A program made the translations under genes and the position numbers. The notes beneath the pieces were generated by a model that made no database searches, was not told where the DNA came from, and saw nothing but the letters and a program-made list of their open reading frames with translations. A DNA stretch of 5,755 nt, taken from the NCBI GenBank assembly GCA_945906715.1, contig CAMDRK010000180.1:1-5755 (forward strand), in the 5' to 3' direction. This DNA is from Nitrospira lenta. GTDB lineage: Bacteria > Nitrospirota > Nitrospiria > Nitrospirales > Nitrospiraceae. The first letter of the stretch is position 1; the number at the start of each line of letters is the position of its first letter. This document shows positions 5,625-5,755 of this stretch, in pieces.

Positions 5625-5755
5625 CTACTCCCAGGTTCGAGGCGATTGATGCGCCCCATCGTACTCGCCCATGATGATTTTCCAGATCCATTCGTCGGGA
5701 AGTTCGAGTTCCCAGCGTGGCATCGCGGACTTCCATGGCATCCCTTCGATCGGGA
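5625..5755 (-). CDS. c-type cytochrome, C-terminal fragment (cut by window edge)
   Basis: The last 42 codons of a minus-strand gene that continues past the window, ending in TAG at 5627-5625. The visible peptide contains GMPWKSAMPRW, then LPDEWIWKIIMGEYDGA and finally SPRTWE. A Met in an MP context followed by an LxxxxIWxIIxGEYDG helix is the normal C-terminal end of a class I cytochrome c domain: the axial Met, then the C-terminal helix. The haem-binding CXXCH lies outside the window, so the haem count and total length are unknown. It is co-directional with the EB_dh gene, about 190 bp upstream of it, and probably in the same operon unless the palindromic element between them stops transcription. 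Confidence 0.75.
   Translation of the reverse strand, partial: PIEGMPWKSAMPRWELELPDEWIWKIIMGEYDGAHQSPRTWE

Noticed and set aside
5453..5659. Minus-strand frame of 68 codons across 5453-5659
   Set aside because: It is mostly a translation of the palindromic element and overlaps the end of the partial cytochrome in another frame; no ribosome site or domain.
1..5755. CRISPR array, insertion sequence or toxin-antitoxin system
   Set aside because: No regularly spaced repeats with unique spacers, no transposase-like peptide and no small paired genes were found on either strand.

Overview
The window reads as chromosomal DNA of a Gram-negative, respiratory bacterium, most likely a member of Nitrospirota (Nitrospira-like). 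The grounds are indirect: a run of periplasmic c-type cytochrome genes with an ethylbenzene-dehydrogenase-gamma-like (NxrC-like) haem-binding protein, lipoprotein signal peptides, moderate-to-high GC, and short palindromic intergenic repeats that I associate with these genomes. No rRNA or marker gene in the window fixes the genus.

Layout. Positions 1-240 hold no gene but several stem-loops and a spaced direct repeat. A tRNA-Thr(CGU) with encoded CCA lies at 241-316 on the minus strand. A 637-residue putative lipoprotein (379-2292, minus) follows. Its C-terminal domain has the caspase (peptidase C14) fold pattern, but both catalytic positions are replaced. A ubiA-type prenyltransferase (2453-3352, plus) sits between two copies of a 75-bp palindromic repeat in inverted orientation (2319-2393 and 3370-3444). 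From 3469 to the window end runs a minus-strand respiratory cluster: the C-terminus of a c-type cytochrome (cut by the window edge), an EB_dh-domain protein with a signal peptide and a C-terminal membrane anchor, and a di-haem cytochrome c lipoprotein whose two haem domains are separated by a long charged helix. The last two genes overlap by ATGA. A second, unrelated palindromic element (5531-5624) lies between the partial cytochrome gene and the EB_dh gene.

Working together: the three minus-strand redox genes probably form one periplasmic/membrane electron-transfer unit, passing electrons between a haem b (EB_dh fold) and c-type haems. UbiA makes the prenylated aromatic precursor of a respiratory quinone, so its position beside a cytochrome operon is plausible, but it has its own orientation and is separated by a repeat. 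The pseudo-caspase lipoprotein has no visible functional link to the others.

The best candidates for a second look are the pseudo-caspase lipoprotein, the inverted repeat pair bracketing ubiA, the structured non-coding segment downstream of tRNA-Thr, and the coiled-coil-spaced di-haem cytochrome.
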